NCBI GenBank assembly: GCA_945883615.1 | Contig: CAMCYB010000019.1 | Coordinates: forward strand, 1 to 32,502 | Reading direction: 5' to 3' | Origin: Bordetella parapertussis | Lineage (GTDB): Bacteria; Pseudomonadota; Gammaproteobacteria; Burkholderiales; Burkholderiaceae_B | DNA length: 32,502 nt | In this document: piece by piece, positions 9,344-17,820 of the stretch | Numbering within the stretch: position 1 is the first letter of the stretch | Layout: each line of letters opens with the position of its first letter | The notes under the pieces: generated by a model | Databases searched by the model: none | The model's input: only the letters and a program-made list of their open reading frames with translations | Told to the model about the DNA's origin: nothing | Position numbers and translations under genes: made by a program

Positions 9344-9350
9344 TATGTTC

Positions 9351-10076
9351 ATGTTTGAATGTGGAAGATTGCTGACTCGGTTACCGTTGCTTGCGCTTTT
9401 TATAGGGTTAACGGGTTGTGGTTTTCAAATGCAGGGGTCAATACCGCTTCCGTTTGAAACCCTATCAATCACCATTCCTGAAAATACTCAGTTTGGTGCT
9501 GATGTGCGTCGCGCCATTAAAGCCTCTTCACCCAACACCACTATCATTGAGCCTAGCGATAGCGCAACGGCTTTTATACGCGATCCGAATACGCAGTTAA
9601 GTAATGTCGGTTCAATGACCAGCACCATAACGGCTGCAAATACCCCTATCGGTCAACAACCTGCCTCGGCACCTTACCAGGCTCAACTTCAACAAGTCAG
9701 CGAAACGCGTAATACACGGGTTGTTTCGCTTAATGCACAGGGTCGTGTTGAAGAATACGAGCTCACTTTACAGTTTGTTTTTCGCATTGTGAACTCTAAA
9801 AATCAGATCATTTTGCCAGACACGCTTCTTACATCCGTACGTGATATGCCCTTCGATGATCGGGTGGTGCAAGCCAAAGAAAGTGAGCAGGTCACTTTGT
9901 TTCGTGATATGCAAAAAAGTTTAGTGGCTCGCATTATTCGACGTATTTCGGCACCCGACGTGCGGCAGAATTATGAAGCGCTTTTAGCGCCTACTACCAC
10001 CGATGAAAATGGCAATGAACCCGTTATAAAGGTTGCACCCAAATCAAATCAATCATCTATACCTTCATTTCGATAA
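9351..10076 (+). CDS. lptE: LPS-assembly lipoprotein LptE
   Basis: LptE is an outer-membrane lipoprotein that plugs and supports the LptD barrel, which delivers lipopolysaccharide to the cell surface. The 241-residue product has a lipoprotein signal: positive start, hydrophobic core LLALFIGL, and a lipobox LTGC with C23 as the lipidated cysteine. This is followed by GFQMQGSIPLPFETLSI, typical of the family. The C-terminal half includes RPVVLQ-like strands and DDRVVQAKESEQVTLFRDM, matching the LptE core. Starts at 9345 or 9318 (overlapping leuS) are possible. The gene follows leuS and precedes holA, the conserved leuS-lptE-holA order. Confidence 0.92.
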   Translation: MFECGRLLTRLPLLALFIGLTGCGFQMQGSIPLPFETLSITIPENTQFGADVRRAIKASSPNTTIIEPSDSATAFIRDPNTQLSNVGSMTSTITAANTPIGQQPASAPYQAQLQQVSETRNTRVVSLNAQGRVEEYELTLQFVFRIVNSKNQIILPDTLLTSVRDMPFDDRVVQAKESEQVTLFRDMQKSLVARIIRRISAPDVRQNYEALLAPTTTDENGNEPVIKVAPKSNQSSIPSFR

Positions 10077-10086
10077 TGAATTGAGT

Positions 10087-11133
10087 ATGGTCACACATCA
10101 CGCTCATATTTTAAATAAACTGACTCGAGGTGAGGTTGAGTTTCCGGCCTTATGTGTGATCACTGGTAATGAAATACTTTTAGTCATTGAAGCCCACGAC
10201 CAACTCACCCAAGCAGCCCGCAATGCCGGTTTTACTGAACGCACGCGTTTAGTGCTTGATTCCCGTAGCGACTGGTCTGAGCTTTCGACCGCGTCGGGGT
10301 CTGGCTCACTCTTTGGCGATAAACAACTCATTGATATTGCCTTGCCAACAGGTAAACCGGGAAAAACAGGTGGCGATGCACTGTTAACACTGGCTAACCG
10401 TTGTGCAGGCAAAAAAGCCAACGATGTACTCACTTTGCTACAGCTTCCCAAACTTGAAACCGCAACCAAAGAAAGCAAATGGGCGCGAGCCATTTTTGCC
10501 GCAGCAACGGTTATTGAATTAGCCGACATCAATCGAGCAAACTTAGCCAGTTGGATTGGTGAACGCTTGGTTCGACAACAGCAAACAGTGCAAAATGAAG
10601 GGTTGCAATGGTTAGCTGACAAAGTTGAAGGTAATTTGCTGGCTGCTCATCAAGAAATACTCAAATTAGGCTTACTTTACCCAGAGGGTGAGATAACGCT
10701 GACACAAATTCAAGACGCTGTACTTGATGTAGCACGCTACAACGTATTTGCCTTACGAGACGCCATGCTGTCGGGTCAAACCCACCGTATGATCAAAATA
10801 CTTGAGGGTTTGAGAGCTGAAGGTGAAGCACTTCCCTTGGTGTTATGGGCTGTGGGTGAAGAAATACGCACCCTTTCCCGCATTTCATTCGCTCAACAAA
10901 ACGGTCAAGATCGCTTCAGTGCTTTAAAATCAATGCGCATTTTTGGTCAGCGCGAGACACTTGTTAAGCAAGCGCTTGATAGAGTGCCTGCGAACCAATG
11001 GCCCATGGCAGTTGCCCACGCCCACGAGGTTGACCGACTCATAAAAGGTATTCAAGTACCCGGCAAGCTCGATAACGCTTGGGACGAAATGGCAAGACTG
11101 ATGATGCGAGTCGGTGTTAGCCGAGCAAGCTAA
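10087..11133 (+). CDS. holA: DNA polymerase III subunit delta
   Basis: HolA is the clamp-opening wrench subunit of the DnaX clamp loader, which places the beta sliding clamp on primed DNA. The 348-residue product shows the family pattern: an N-terminal ITGNEILLVIEA strand-turn after a short lead, the mid-region ASWIGERLVRQQQTVQ and WLADKVEGNLLAAHQEI (the delta-domain core), and a helical C-terminal collar domain. Length is close to E. coli delta (343). I chose ATG at 10087. A TTG at 10033 would overlap lptE by 44 bases and add residues absent from the family as I recall it. It lies 10 bases after lptE and 31 before proA. Confidence 0.92.
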   Translation: MVTHHAHILNKLTRGEVEFPALCVITGNEILLVIEAHDQLTQAARNAGFTERTRLVLDSRSDWSELSTASGSGSLFGDKQLIDIALPTGKPGKTGGDALLTLANRCAGKKANDVLTLLQLPKLETATKESKWARAIFAAATVIELADINRANLASWIGERLVRQQQTVQNEGLQWLADKVEGNLLAAHQEILKLGLLYPEGEITLTQIQDAVLDVARYNVFALRDAMLSGQTHRMIKILEGLRAEGEALPLVLWAVGEEIRTLSRISFAQQNGQDRFSALKSMRIFGQRETLVKQALDRVPANQWPMAVAHAHEVDRLIKGIQVPGKLDNAWDEMARLMMRVGVSRAS

Positions 11134-11164
11134 ACTACCTCATATCTCTTCAAATTAAGAAATC

Positions 11165-12430
11165 ATGATAACGATGAACATCGAAACGCACATAAGTCTT
11201 TTAGGCCAACAAGCAAAACGTGCAGCGCGTGAAATGTTGCGGGCAAGCGGTGCGCAAAAATCAAATGCTTTGCAAGCCATGGCTGATGGCCTATTAGAGG
11301 CGCGCGCTGAACTTAAACACGTTAACGGGCAAGATATTGAAAAAGCCCATGTTCAAAAGCTTGAAGCTGCACTGATTGATCGATTATCAATAACAGACAA
11401 AACGATTGATCACATGGCGCAAGGCTTACGCCAAATTGCACTTATGGCAGACCCCGTTGGTAGCATAGGCCCCACCAGTAATCGACCAAATGGCATGCAG
11501 GTAGCGCAAATGCGGGTTCCTTTGGGTGTGATTGGCATTATTTACGAATCGCGTCCGAACGTGACAATTGATGCCGCAGCTTTATGCCTCAAGTCAGGCA
11601 ATGCCTGCATTTTAAGGGGGGGCAGTGAGGCCTTCTACAGCAATGTACGGTTGGGTCAAATTGTTTCAGCAGGCTTAGCGAGTGCAGGCTTGCCATCACA
11701 AGCCGTACAGATGGTTGAAACCACCGACCGTGCTGCAGTGGGTCACTTGGTGACACTAACCGACTACATTGACGTGATTGTGCCGCGAGGCGGCAAAAGC
11801 TTAATTAACCGTCTGGCTAAAGAAGCCACCGTACCAATGATCAAACACCTAGACGGCAATTGCCACGTGTATGTTGATCAAGCCGCTGACCTCACCATGG
11901 CCGAAGAAATTGCGTTTAACGCTAAAACCTATCGTTATGGCGTATGTGGCGCGATGGAAACTTTACTTGTTCATGAGCATGTTGCAACACAATTTTTACC
12001 CCTGATTGCAAAACGTTTACAAGCACATGGTGTTGCCTTACGTGGGTGTACACAAACGCTTAAAGTCTTACCTGCCATTGAATTAGCCACAAACGAAGAT
12101 TGGGCAACCGAGTATTTAGGTCCAATATTAGCCATTAAAGTCGTGCCCAATATTGACGAGGCTATGGCGCATATAGCGCAATGGGGCTCAGGTCATACCG
12201 ATGCAATCGTAACGAACGATATTGCAACGGCCGAGCGTTTTCAACGTGAGGTCGATTCGAGCTCAGTCTATGTAAATTTACCCACTTGTTTTGCTGACGG
12301 TTTTGAATATGGGCTTGGCGCTGAGATTGGCATTTCAACCAATCGTCTGCACGCAAGAGGCCCCGTCGGGCTAGAAGGTCTAACCACTTATAAGTGGGTT
12401 TTGCGCGGTAATGGGCAAACACGGGGTTAA
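11165..12430 (+). CDS. proA: Glutamate-5-semialdehyde dehydrogenase (gamma-glutamyl phosphate reductase)
   Basis: ProA reduces gamma-glutamyl phosphate with NADPH to glutamate semialdehyde, the second step of proline synthesis. The 421-residue protein belongs to the aldehyde dehydrogenase fold. It has an N-terminal [20 protein letters not shown], the cofactor-region [31 protein letters not shown], and catalytic C261 in [14 protein letters not shown]. The residue after the cysteine is glycine, where E. coli has asparagine. It ends with the usual [16 protein letters not shown] second in-frame ATG three codons in (11174) is an equally good start. The partner proB is not in the window. Confidence 0.97.
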   Translation: MITMNIETHISLLGQQAKRAAREMLRASGAQKSNALQAMADGLLEARAELKHVNGQDIEKAHVQKLEAALIDRLSITDKTIDHMAQGLRQIALMADPVGSIGPTSNRPNGMQVAQMRVPLGVIGIIYESRPNVTIDAAALCLKSGNACILRGGSEAFYSNVRLGQIVSAGLASAGLPSQAVQMVETTDRAAVGHLVTLTDYIDVIVPRGGKSLINRLAKEATVPMIKHLDGNCHVYVDQAADLTMAEEIAFNAKTYRYGVCGAMETLLVHEHVATQFLPLIAKRLQAHGVALRGCTQTLKVLPAIELATNEDWATEYLGPILAIKVVPNIDEAMAHIAQWGSGHTDAIVTNDIATAERFQREVDSSSVYVNLPTCFADGFEYGLGAEIGISTNRLHARGPVGLEGLTTYKWVLRGNGQTRG

Positions 12431-12537
12431 CATCATTTTGTTTGACGTATTTCGGTCGGAAATTTGAAATACCCCTGTTCAATCGTATTGCTGAAAATGC
12501 AGTTAACCGTTTTTAAACGTGTAAACGGATATTAAAT

Positions 12538-12969
12538 ATGCTTTGGGTAAAAACTTTTCACATTGTATTTGTTGCCTCATGGTTTGCAGGCTTATTTTAT
12601 TTACCGCGCATTTATGTCAACTTGGCGCAAACAGATGACCCTAAAGTCTATGACACCCTAGTGGGCATGTCTCGACGTCTATATCGCTTTATGACAATAT
12701 TAGCGGTACCTGCAGTCGTGCTGGGGCTATGGTTATACCTTTACTATGGCATTGGTTATGGTGCAACACAAGGTTGGATGCATCTCAAGTTACTATTGGT
12801 TGTGGTGATTTTGGGTTACCACCATGCGTGTTCTATTTACCTCAAACGCTTTGAAGCTAAAAAAAATAGTCGTTCTCATGTCTATTTTCGTTGGTTTAAT
12901 GAAGTACCCGTTTTGCTTTTAATTGCCATCACTGCGCTGGTCATTATCAAACCTTTTATTTTGATCTAA
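12538..12969 (+). CDS. hemJ: Protoporphyrinogen oxidase HemJ-like / CopD-family membrane protein
   Basis: This 143-residue inner-membrane protein has about four predicted transmembrane helices. It matches the HemJ (UPF0093) family, which oxidises protoporphyrinogen IX to protoporphyrin IX in heme synthesis. Seen here are the start MLWVKTFHIVFVASWFAGLFYLPR with conserved H8, the RRLYRFM loop, and WMHLKLLLV with conserved K84, both linked to heme binding in HemJ. The wider family is annotated CopD (copper resistance), but the short length and these motifs fit HemJ. An imperfect hairpin (12507-12528) sits just before the start, and the ribosome site is weak. It is followed 16 bases on by the methyltransferase gene. 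Confidence 0.85.
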   Translation: MLWVKTFHIVFVASWFAGLFYLPRIYVNLAQTDDPKVYDTLVGMSRRLYRFMTILAVPAVVLGLWLYLYYGIGYGATQGWMHLKLLLVVVILGYHHACSIYLKRFEAKKNSRSHVYFRWFNEVPVLLLIAITALVIIKPFILI

Positions 12970-12985
12970 TCACCTCAAGCGATAC

Positions 12986-14557
12986 ATGACTGACGAAACG
13001 AAATCTTTACCAATCAAAACACTGACACTCAAAAAAAAGAGTGCTGCCACACCCTCTGTTGGCGAACGCAAAGCATCAGGCTCGCGTGATTTTCAGGGTT
13101 CATATTCTGCAACGGGTTCCGTCAAAACAGGTGCTAGAGCGCACGCGGTTGCACGATTGCGCGTCGAACGTCAAAAAACTGCCCCAAACCCAGAGCAATC
13201 TGAAGTGTCTGATAGACCCAGACCTACCCAATCAGACTTCAAACCCAGTCGCAACGGGCCTCGTCAGTCAGCACCTCGCGACGCTCACCCCTCAAACGAA
13301 CGCCCAGCGCGACAAACACCCAATCGCTCAGATCAACCCGCCCCTAATCTTCAGCGCGTTGCACGCCATTCGCCTAAACATAGTGAACCCCTGTCTCAAA
13401 CGTTTAAGGTGTTTGCACCATGCCCGAGTGGCCTAGAGCACGTGCTTGAAGAAGAGCTTTTAAGACTTGGTTTTGAAGACGTGCAATTAGGGCGCGCCGG
13501 TTGTCATTTTGTTTCAGATTGGTCTGGGGTCATGCGAGCCAACTTAATGAGTCGCATTGCCACCCGAATTTTGGCGCGTGTGGGCCATGGTAACGTTTAT
13601 TCGGAAGACGATATTTACGCCTTAACTCAAAGTATTGAGTGGGAACGTTGGTTCGGCGCTGAGCGCACTTTACGTGTTGACACCTCAGCGATTCGTAGCC
13701 CAATGAAAAGCTTGCAGTTTTGCAACCTTGTTGCTAAAGACGGTATTTGCGATCGCTTACTTGACCTCGAAGGTGAACGCCCTTCAATTGATACGGTTAG
13801 ACCTGATGCACGGGTGCATGTTTTTTTAGATGAAACGACTGCAACGCTTTACCTCGATACATCAGGCGAATCACTTTTTAAACGGGGCTGGCGTTTTGAC
13901 AAAGGCGAAGCGCCACTTCGAGAAAACTTAGCTGCCGGTTTATTAGCGCTCGCGGGTTGGGAACCTCACATACCCTTGTTTGACCCCTTTTGTGGCAGTG
14001 GCACGATCTTAATTGAAGCAGCCTGGATATCTCTCAACATACCACCTGGCATTCATCGGCCCTTCGCATTTGAGCGCTTGCGCAACCACGATAGCCGTCG
14101 TTGGCAAGAGATGCTTGACCACGCACGGCTAAATATTAAGCCTTCCCTTGCAGCGCCAATTGTCGGTATTGATATTGACCCTCAAGCTATTGAAGCAGCT
14201 CTGAGTAATGCCGAACGCTCAGGGCTAGACCCCACCTGCCTCGATTTTTCTGTTAGTGATGCCGTGCTAACGCCCCCCCCTAACGAGCCTGGCTTCATTG
14301 TGACCAACCCGCCCTATGGTGATCGTTTAGATACTTACGATTTATCACTATGGAAGGAATGGGCGCAACAACTTAAACAACAATTTGCAGGCTGGCAATT
14401 ACACGTCATTTCGTCTGACCGCGACTTACCCAAATACTTACGTTTGAAACCACGACTCAAAACACCTGTTTACAATGGGGCACTTGATTGTCGCTTTTTT
14501 GCCTTCGATCTGGTGGCTGCGAGCTATCGTGACCCTCAGTTACACAACACGCGATAA
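12986..14557 (+). CDS. THUMP-domain class I SAM-dependent RNA methyltransferase (RlmL-like) with long disordered N-terminus
   Basis: The protein probably methylates guanine N2 in 23S rRNA, like the N-terminal half of E. coli RlmL. Of 523 residues, about 1-140 are low-complexity and rich in R, S, P, Q and N, with no fold apparent. A THUMP/ferredoxin-like RNA-binding region follows (about 142-250, starting FKVFAPCPSGLEHVLEEEL). The UPF0020 methyltransferase domain has SAM motif DPFCGSGT at 333-340 and catalytic NPPYG at 441-445. The second (RlmK, m7G2069) domain of E. coli RlmL is absent, as in many bacteria. It overlaps nothing but is tightly packed between hemJ and the RDD gene. The exact target nucleotide is inferred from the family. 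Confidence 0.88.
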   Translation: MTDETKSLPIKTLTLKKKSAATPSVGERKASGSRDFQGSYSATGSVKTGARAHAVARLRVERQKTAPNPEQSEVSDRPRPTQSDFKPSRNGPRQSAPRDAHPSNERPARQTPNRSDQPAPNLQRVARHSPKHSEPLSQTFKVFAPCPSGLEHVLEEELLRLGFEDVQLGRAGCHFVSDWSGVMRANLMSRIATRILARVGHGNVYSEDDIYALTQSIEWERWFGAERTLRVDTSAIRSPMKSLQFCNLVAKDGICDRLLDLEGERPSIDTVRPDARVHVFLDETTATLYLDTSGESLFKRGWRFDKGEAPLRENLAAGLLALAGWEPHIPLFDPFCGSGTILIEAAWISLNIPPGIHRPFAFERLRNHDSRRWQEMLDHARLNIKPSLAAPIVGIDIDPQAIEAALSNAERSGLDPTCLDFSVSDAVLTPPPNEPGFIVTNPPYGDRLDTYDLSLWKEWAQQLKQQFAGWQLHVISSDRDLPKYLRLKPRLKTPVYNGALDCRFFAFDLVAASYRDPQLHNTR

Positions 14558-14564
14558 TGTCAAA

Positions 14565-15107
14565 ATGGCTTTAACAACTTCTCCACCTGTCACGCTCAGC
14601 TTTCCCCCTGCGGCAACCCGACTAAAACGGTTCGCCTCGATGATGTATGAAGGTGTGCTGCTCTTTGCCGTGGTATTTCTAGCGGGGTATATATTTGATA
14701 CCCTCACTGAAAGTCGTCACGCCTTAATGTTTCGGGGTGCACGTCAAGTCTGGTTATCCTGTGCAATTGGTTTTTACTTTTTAATCTGCTGGTATAGGGG
14801 TGGCCAAACTTTACCTATGAAAGCGTGGCACATTAAATTGGTTAGATTTGATGGCGGTCGGCCCAGTTCTTGGCAGCTTATTCTGCGCTACATACTGTGT
14901 TGGCCCCTACCACTATTAGGTGCAGCACTTATTCAATTTGCATCTGTCGCCACGGGTTGGGCATCGGTTGACATGTTAATTGTTGCCACGCCCTTTCTTA
15001 TTTTTGTTCCCACCTGGTTTATGAGTGATGGTCAATTTTTACACGACCGCTGGGCTCGAACCGCTCTCATTGATGTACCTAAAAAAAATGCCACTTTATC
15101 AACTTGA
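14565..15107 (+). CDS. RDD family membrane protein
   Basis: This is a 180-residue membrane protein with an RDD domain. The family is widespread and mostly uncharacterised; some members are linked to ion transport. The N-terminal segment shows the RLKRFASMMYEGVLLFAVVFLAGYI pattern, in which the usual R-D-D motif is degenerate. Three hydrophobic helices follow, then GGQTLPMKAWHIKLV, the second family hallmark, and the closing QFLHDRWARTALID. The ATG at 14565, seven bases after the methyltransferase stop, is chosen because an earlier in-frame start would overlap that gene by 80 bases. Its end overlaps the carbonic anhydrase gene by 20 bases. The function is not known. Confidence 0.85.
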   Translation: MALTTSPPVTLSFPPAATRLKRFASMMYEGVLLFAVVFLAGYIFDTLTESRHALMFRGARQVWLSCAIGFYFLICWYRGGQTLPMKAWHIKLVRFDGGRPSSWQLILRYILCWPLPLLGAALIQFASVATGWASVDMLIVATPFLIFVPTWFMSDGQFLHDRWARTALIDVPKKNATLST

Positions 15108-15606
15108 CCACAAAACACCTCACGTTGCTGCCAGCGCCTGGGTATTTGAAAATGCTGTCATCATTGGTGATGTAACCATCGGAGAGCGTGCCAGCATTTG
15201 GCCTAACGTCAGCATTCGCGGCGACAATGCACCCATCGTAATCGGTGACGGCACGAATATTCAAGAAGGTAGCGTACTACACGTTGATGCTGACGCACCG
15301 TTAACCATTGCTCATAACGTCACAGTTGGGCATCAAGTCATGTTACATGGGTGCGTCATTGAGTCGGGTGCGTTAATTGGCATGCAGGCTATCATTTTAA
15401 ATCATGCCCGTATTGGGGAAGATTGCTTGATCGGGGCTGGCGCCATTGTGCCTGAAGGTAAAATCATCCCACCGCGTAGTTTAGTTATTGGTGTTGGTAA
15501 AATTATACGCACACTGACAGATGAAGAAATCGCTGACATTAAAGCCGGTAACCTTCATTATCAAGAACGGGCAGCCGTTTACCGCCATGCATTGAAACGC
15601 ATATAA
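15088..15606 (+). CDS. Gamma-class carbonic anhydrase-like hexapeptide protein (YrdA/PaaY type)
   Basis: This is a left-handed beta-helix protein of the gamma-carbonic anhydrase family. The 172-residue protein has regular hexapeptide repeats (IIGDVTIGERASIWPNVSIRGD) and the three zinc histidines: H65 in VLHVD, H82 in VGHQV and H87 in LHG. The spacing matches Cam-type enzymes. A C-terminal helix (EIADIKAGNLHYQERAAVY) follows. Enzymatic activity in this subfamily varies, so CO2 hydration is an inference. I chose the ATG at 15088, since MPLYQLD is a typical family start. It overlaps the 3' end of the RDD gene by 20 bases in another frame, suggesting coupling. Confidence 0.9.
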   Translation: MPLYQLDHKTPHVAASAWVFENAVIIGDVTIGERASIWPNVSIRGDNAPIVIGDGTNIQEGSVLHVDADAPLTIAHNVTVGHQVMLHGCVIESGALIGMQAIILNHARIGEDCLIGAGAIVPEGKIIPPRSLVIGVGKIIRTLTDEEIADIKAGNLHYQERAAVYRHALKRI

Positions 15607-15723
15607 CCATTCAGCTTTTATACCCGGCGGTTTCAACTGTTTTACTGGTTTTAAGAGCCCGTTTTTATTGGCTCAATTTTACTTTTATTCGATCACTCTC
15701 TTTATCGTCTGACTATTTACGAC

Positions 15724-16644
15724 ATGTCCAACACATTAAAAAAATTTCTATTCGAAGACCGACTTATTCGTGTCTGTAGCGTTCATCTTGAAGATGTTTG
15801 GCAGCAAACCGTTGCGCGGCACAGTTACCACCCTGCCGTGCAAAATGTGCTCGGTGAGTTGTTGGCTGCAGCGACATTGCTCGCATCAAGCCTAAAGTTT
15901 GATGGCTCATTGTTATTGCAAATACAAGGTACAGGTCCGATTCGCTTGCTGGTGGTTGAATGCCGTGCTGACATGAGTTTTCGTACGACGGTAAAGATGA
16001 GTGATCAAGACATTGACCCGCACAATCAAAGCTTTAAAGATTTAATAGACCCCGATGGGTTAGGTCGGTTTGTGGTGATTCTTAAACCACCCGAAGGCGA
16101 CCCTGACCGCCAACCCTACCAAGGTGTGATTGCACTTGAGGGTTCAACGGTAGCGCAAGTGCTTGAGTTTTACATGCTGCAATCTGAACAGCTTGAAACA
16201 CGGTTGTGGCTTGCGAGCAATAGTCAGCAGTGCGCGGGTCTCATGATACAAAAAATGCCTGAGAATGGTGGTCTTGTTGAAGACATGACACCACAGCAAG
16301 CCGATTCAGATAGTTGGGAACTCGCTGTAAACCTTTGCGAAACGTTGTCACAAGATGACTTACTCACACTAGATCAAGACACACGCCTGCATCGTTTGTT
16401 TTGGCAAACGCCCGTCTTAAATTTAGAAAACATCTCTGTGACTTGGCGCTGCGGGTGCTCGCGTAGCCGAGTGATCGGCATGTTACAAATGCTCGGGCAG
16501 GTAGAGGTTGAATCAATTTGTGCTGAGCAAGGTCAAGTGACGGTTTCTTGTGAGTTTTGCAATACGCCTTATGTATTTGATCGTGTCGATGTTGCGATGC
16601 TTTTCACCCCACCTGCGGCAAGCTCAGACGTAACGATTCATTAA
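15724..16644 (+). CDS. hslO: Hsp33 redox-regulated molecular chaperone
   Basis: Hsp33 is a cytosolic holdase activated by oxidative unfolding, when its zinc-bound cysteines form disulfides. The 306-residue protein has the N-terminal substrate-binding domain (about 1-185; SNTLKKFLFED, then HPAVQNVLGELLAAATLLASSLKFDG). A linker follows, and then the C-terminal zinc centre with C243, C245 (CGC) and C276, C279 (CEFC), the exact CxC-(x)n-CxxC redox switch. Length is normal. It is preceded by a 117-base gap with only a weak hairpin near 15655-15674, so it may have its own promoter. It is followed by a terminator shared with the convergent gene. Confidence 0.96.
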   Translation: MSNTLKKFLFEDRLIRVCSVHLEDVWQQTVARHSYHPAVQNVLGELLAAATLLASSLKFDGSLLLQIQGTGPIRLLVVECRADMSFRTTVKMSDQDIDPHNQSFKDLIDPDGLGRFVVILKPPEGDPDRQPYQGVIALEGSTVAQVLEFYMLQSEQLETRLWLASNSQQCAGLMIQKMPENGGLVEDMTPQQADSDSWELAVNLCETLSQDDLLTLDQDTRLHRLFWQTPVLNLENISVTWRCGCSRSRVIGMLQMLGQVEVESICAEQGQVTVSCEFCNTPYVFDRVDVAMLFTPPAASSDVTIH

Positions 16645-16665
16645 TACGGCGTAGCGTTGTGACTG

Positions 16666-16692
16666 AAGTGGTTTTCTACAAAAAGACCACTT
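16666..16692. terminator. Bidirectional terminator between hslO and the NeuD-like gene
   Basis: AAGTGGT (16666-16672) pairs with ACCACTT (16686-16692). T- and A-rich tracts inside the loop extend the stem imperfectly. It lies in the 70-base gap between convergent genes. Confidence 0.5.
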
Positions 16693-16714
16693 TATAAATC
16701 ATGAATAAATTTGT

Positions 16715-17362
16715 TTACTTCACAATGGGTCGAGCGGGGTTACCGACGACCGTGACGCCTGGTGCCACACTTTTCGTGACCACTGCCCCCATACCGACTA
16801 CAGCACCCCGACCAATAACGAGTGGGCGAGAAGGTTCACCTTGTTTAATGATGGCGCCCGTACCAATGTAAGCATGGTCTTCAATGACCACATTGCCATT
16901 ACATTTAACGCCAGGGGCAAAGGTGACGTAGTCACCTATTACGCAGTCATGCTCAACATAACTATACAGGTTCGCCTGGAAGTGTTTGCCAATGCGAATA
17001 TTGCTGGTTAATGTCACAAAGGGGCTGAGTATGGCACCTTCACCGATTTGAACATGATCCATCTGCACAACATTTGCAGCGCGCACTTCAAAGAAATGCA
17101 CACCATCACGTGAGCAACGCTCAACTAAATGTTGACGTACAGCACCGTTAGCAATCGCAACATTGATATGTCGACTTTGAGCAGGTTGCGTCAACCATTC
17201 AGCGTAAGTCATGATGCGGTGACCATTCATCAATGGAGCTGAGGGGTCATCATCTACAAAAACAAGGGGGTGAGCGTCATGCTGACTCGCCCATTGTGAG
17301 CGTGCCAATGGCATCACACTTCTTCCACAACCACTTGCCCCATAAATTGCGATTGACTTCAT
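16715..17362 (-). CDS. NeuD/PglD-like sugar O- or N-acyltransferase (left-handed beta-helix)
   Basis: Family members acetylate sialic acids or UDP-amino sugars. The 215-residue protein has an N-terminal Rossmann-like segment (IAIYGASGCGRSV, residues 4-16; VDDDP near 36-40). A hexapeptide beta-helix (about 98-215) follows, with likely catalytic H138 in YSYVEHDCVIGD and the typical C-terminal GVTVVGNPARPIVK. No sialic acid, pseudaminic acid, glycan or glycosyltransferase genes surround it, so the substrate is unknown. It lies 20 bases downstream of the sugE-like gene, probably in one transcript. The pairing looks incidental but is worth comparing across genomes. Confidence 0.82.
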   Translation of the reverse strand: MKSIAIYGASGCGRSVMPLARSQWASQHDAHPLVFVDDDPSAPLMNGHRIMTYAEWLTQPAQSRHINVAIANGAVRQHLVERCSRDGVHFFEVRAANVVQMDHVQIGEGAILSPFVTLTSNIRIGKHFQANLYSYVEHDCVIGDYVTFAPGVKCNGNVVIEDHAYIGTGAIIKQGEPSRPLVIGRGAVVGMGAVVTKSVAPGVTVVGNPARPIVK

Positions 17363-17382
17363 AGTTTTATTATTTCAGAACC

Positions 17383-17700
17383 TTAAGTAGATAATTTAAG
17401 CACCGCAACGCCAGCAACAATCAAACCGACGCCGAGATAACGGCCCCAACTGCTGGCATCGCCAAAAAACATAATACCCACTAAAAACGTACCAGCTGCG
17501 CCAATACCTGTCCAGATGGCGTAAGAGGTGCCAATAGGTATTTGTTTTTGTGCCAACCATAACAGTAACCCGCTAATCGCCATGCAACCTAAAGCAATGA
17601 CAATACCAATCGTTCGCGTGTCCGCTTTTTGAGCCAGTTTAAGACCAACCGGCCAACCAATTTCAAATAGGCCTGCAGTTAAAAGATAGATCCAAGCCAC
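17383..17700 (-). CDS. sugE: Small multidrug resistance family exporter, SugE/Gdx subtype (guanidinium exporter)
   Basis: This is a 105-residue inner-membrane protein with four helices that functions as a dual-topology dimer and exchanges cations for protons. The start (AWIYLLTAGLFEIGWPVGLK) carries the essential glutamate (E13) in the AGLFEI(G/A)W pattern that marks the SugE/Gdx branch, which exports guanidinium, rather than QacE-type multidrug pumps. The start codon is GTG, with AAGGAA six bases upstream. I looked in the 120-base upstream region for a guanidine riboswitch (ACGR hairpin pairs) and saw none. The NeuD-like gene follows directly. Substrate is inferred from family. Confidence 0.88.
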   Translation of the reverse strand: MAWIYLLTAGLFEIGWPVGLKLAQKADTRTIGIVIALGCMAISGLLLWLAQKQIPIGTSYAIWTGIGAAGTFLVGIMFFGDASSWGRYLGVGLIVAGVAVLKLST

Positions 17701-17820
17701 TTAAGATTCCTTGAAATATAGATAGTGATTTATTTGTCTAGGGGCAACTTGACTCAACAAAAAAAAGCATCAAGATAAAAATATTTTAAACCGAAAGGGG
17801 TTAATTATCAGGACTGGTTC

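Noticed and set aside
12162..12482. Minus-strand frame over the 3' end of proA
   Set aside because: It is antisense to conserved ProA C-terminal sequence and has no recognisable motif.
13041..13436. 131-codon frame overlapping the N-terminal extension of the methyltransferase
   Set aside because: It is a shifted reading of the same low-complexity DNA. The methyltransferase frame continues into clear THUMP and NPPYG motifs and has the better start.
15651..15680. Hairpin GAGCC/GGCTC before hslO as terminator of the carbonic anhydrase gene
   Set aside because: The stem is only 5 bp with a 10-base loop, too weak to call although T-rich sequence follows.
17701..17820. Guanidine riboswitch upstream of sugE
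   Set aside because: No paired ACGR-loop hairpins or other known guanidine riboswitch core could be recognised by eye.
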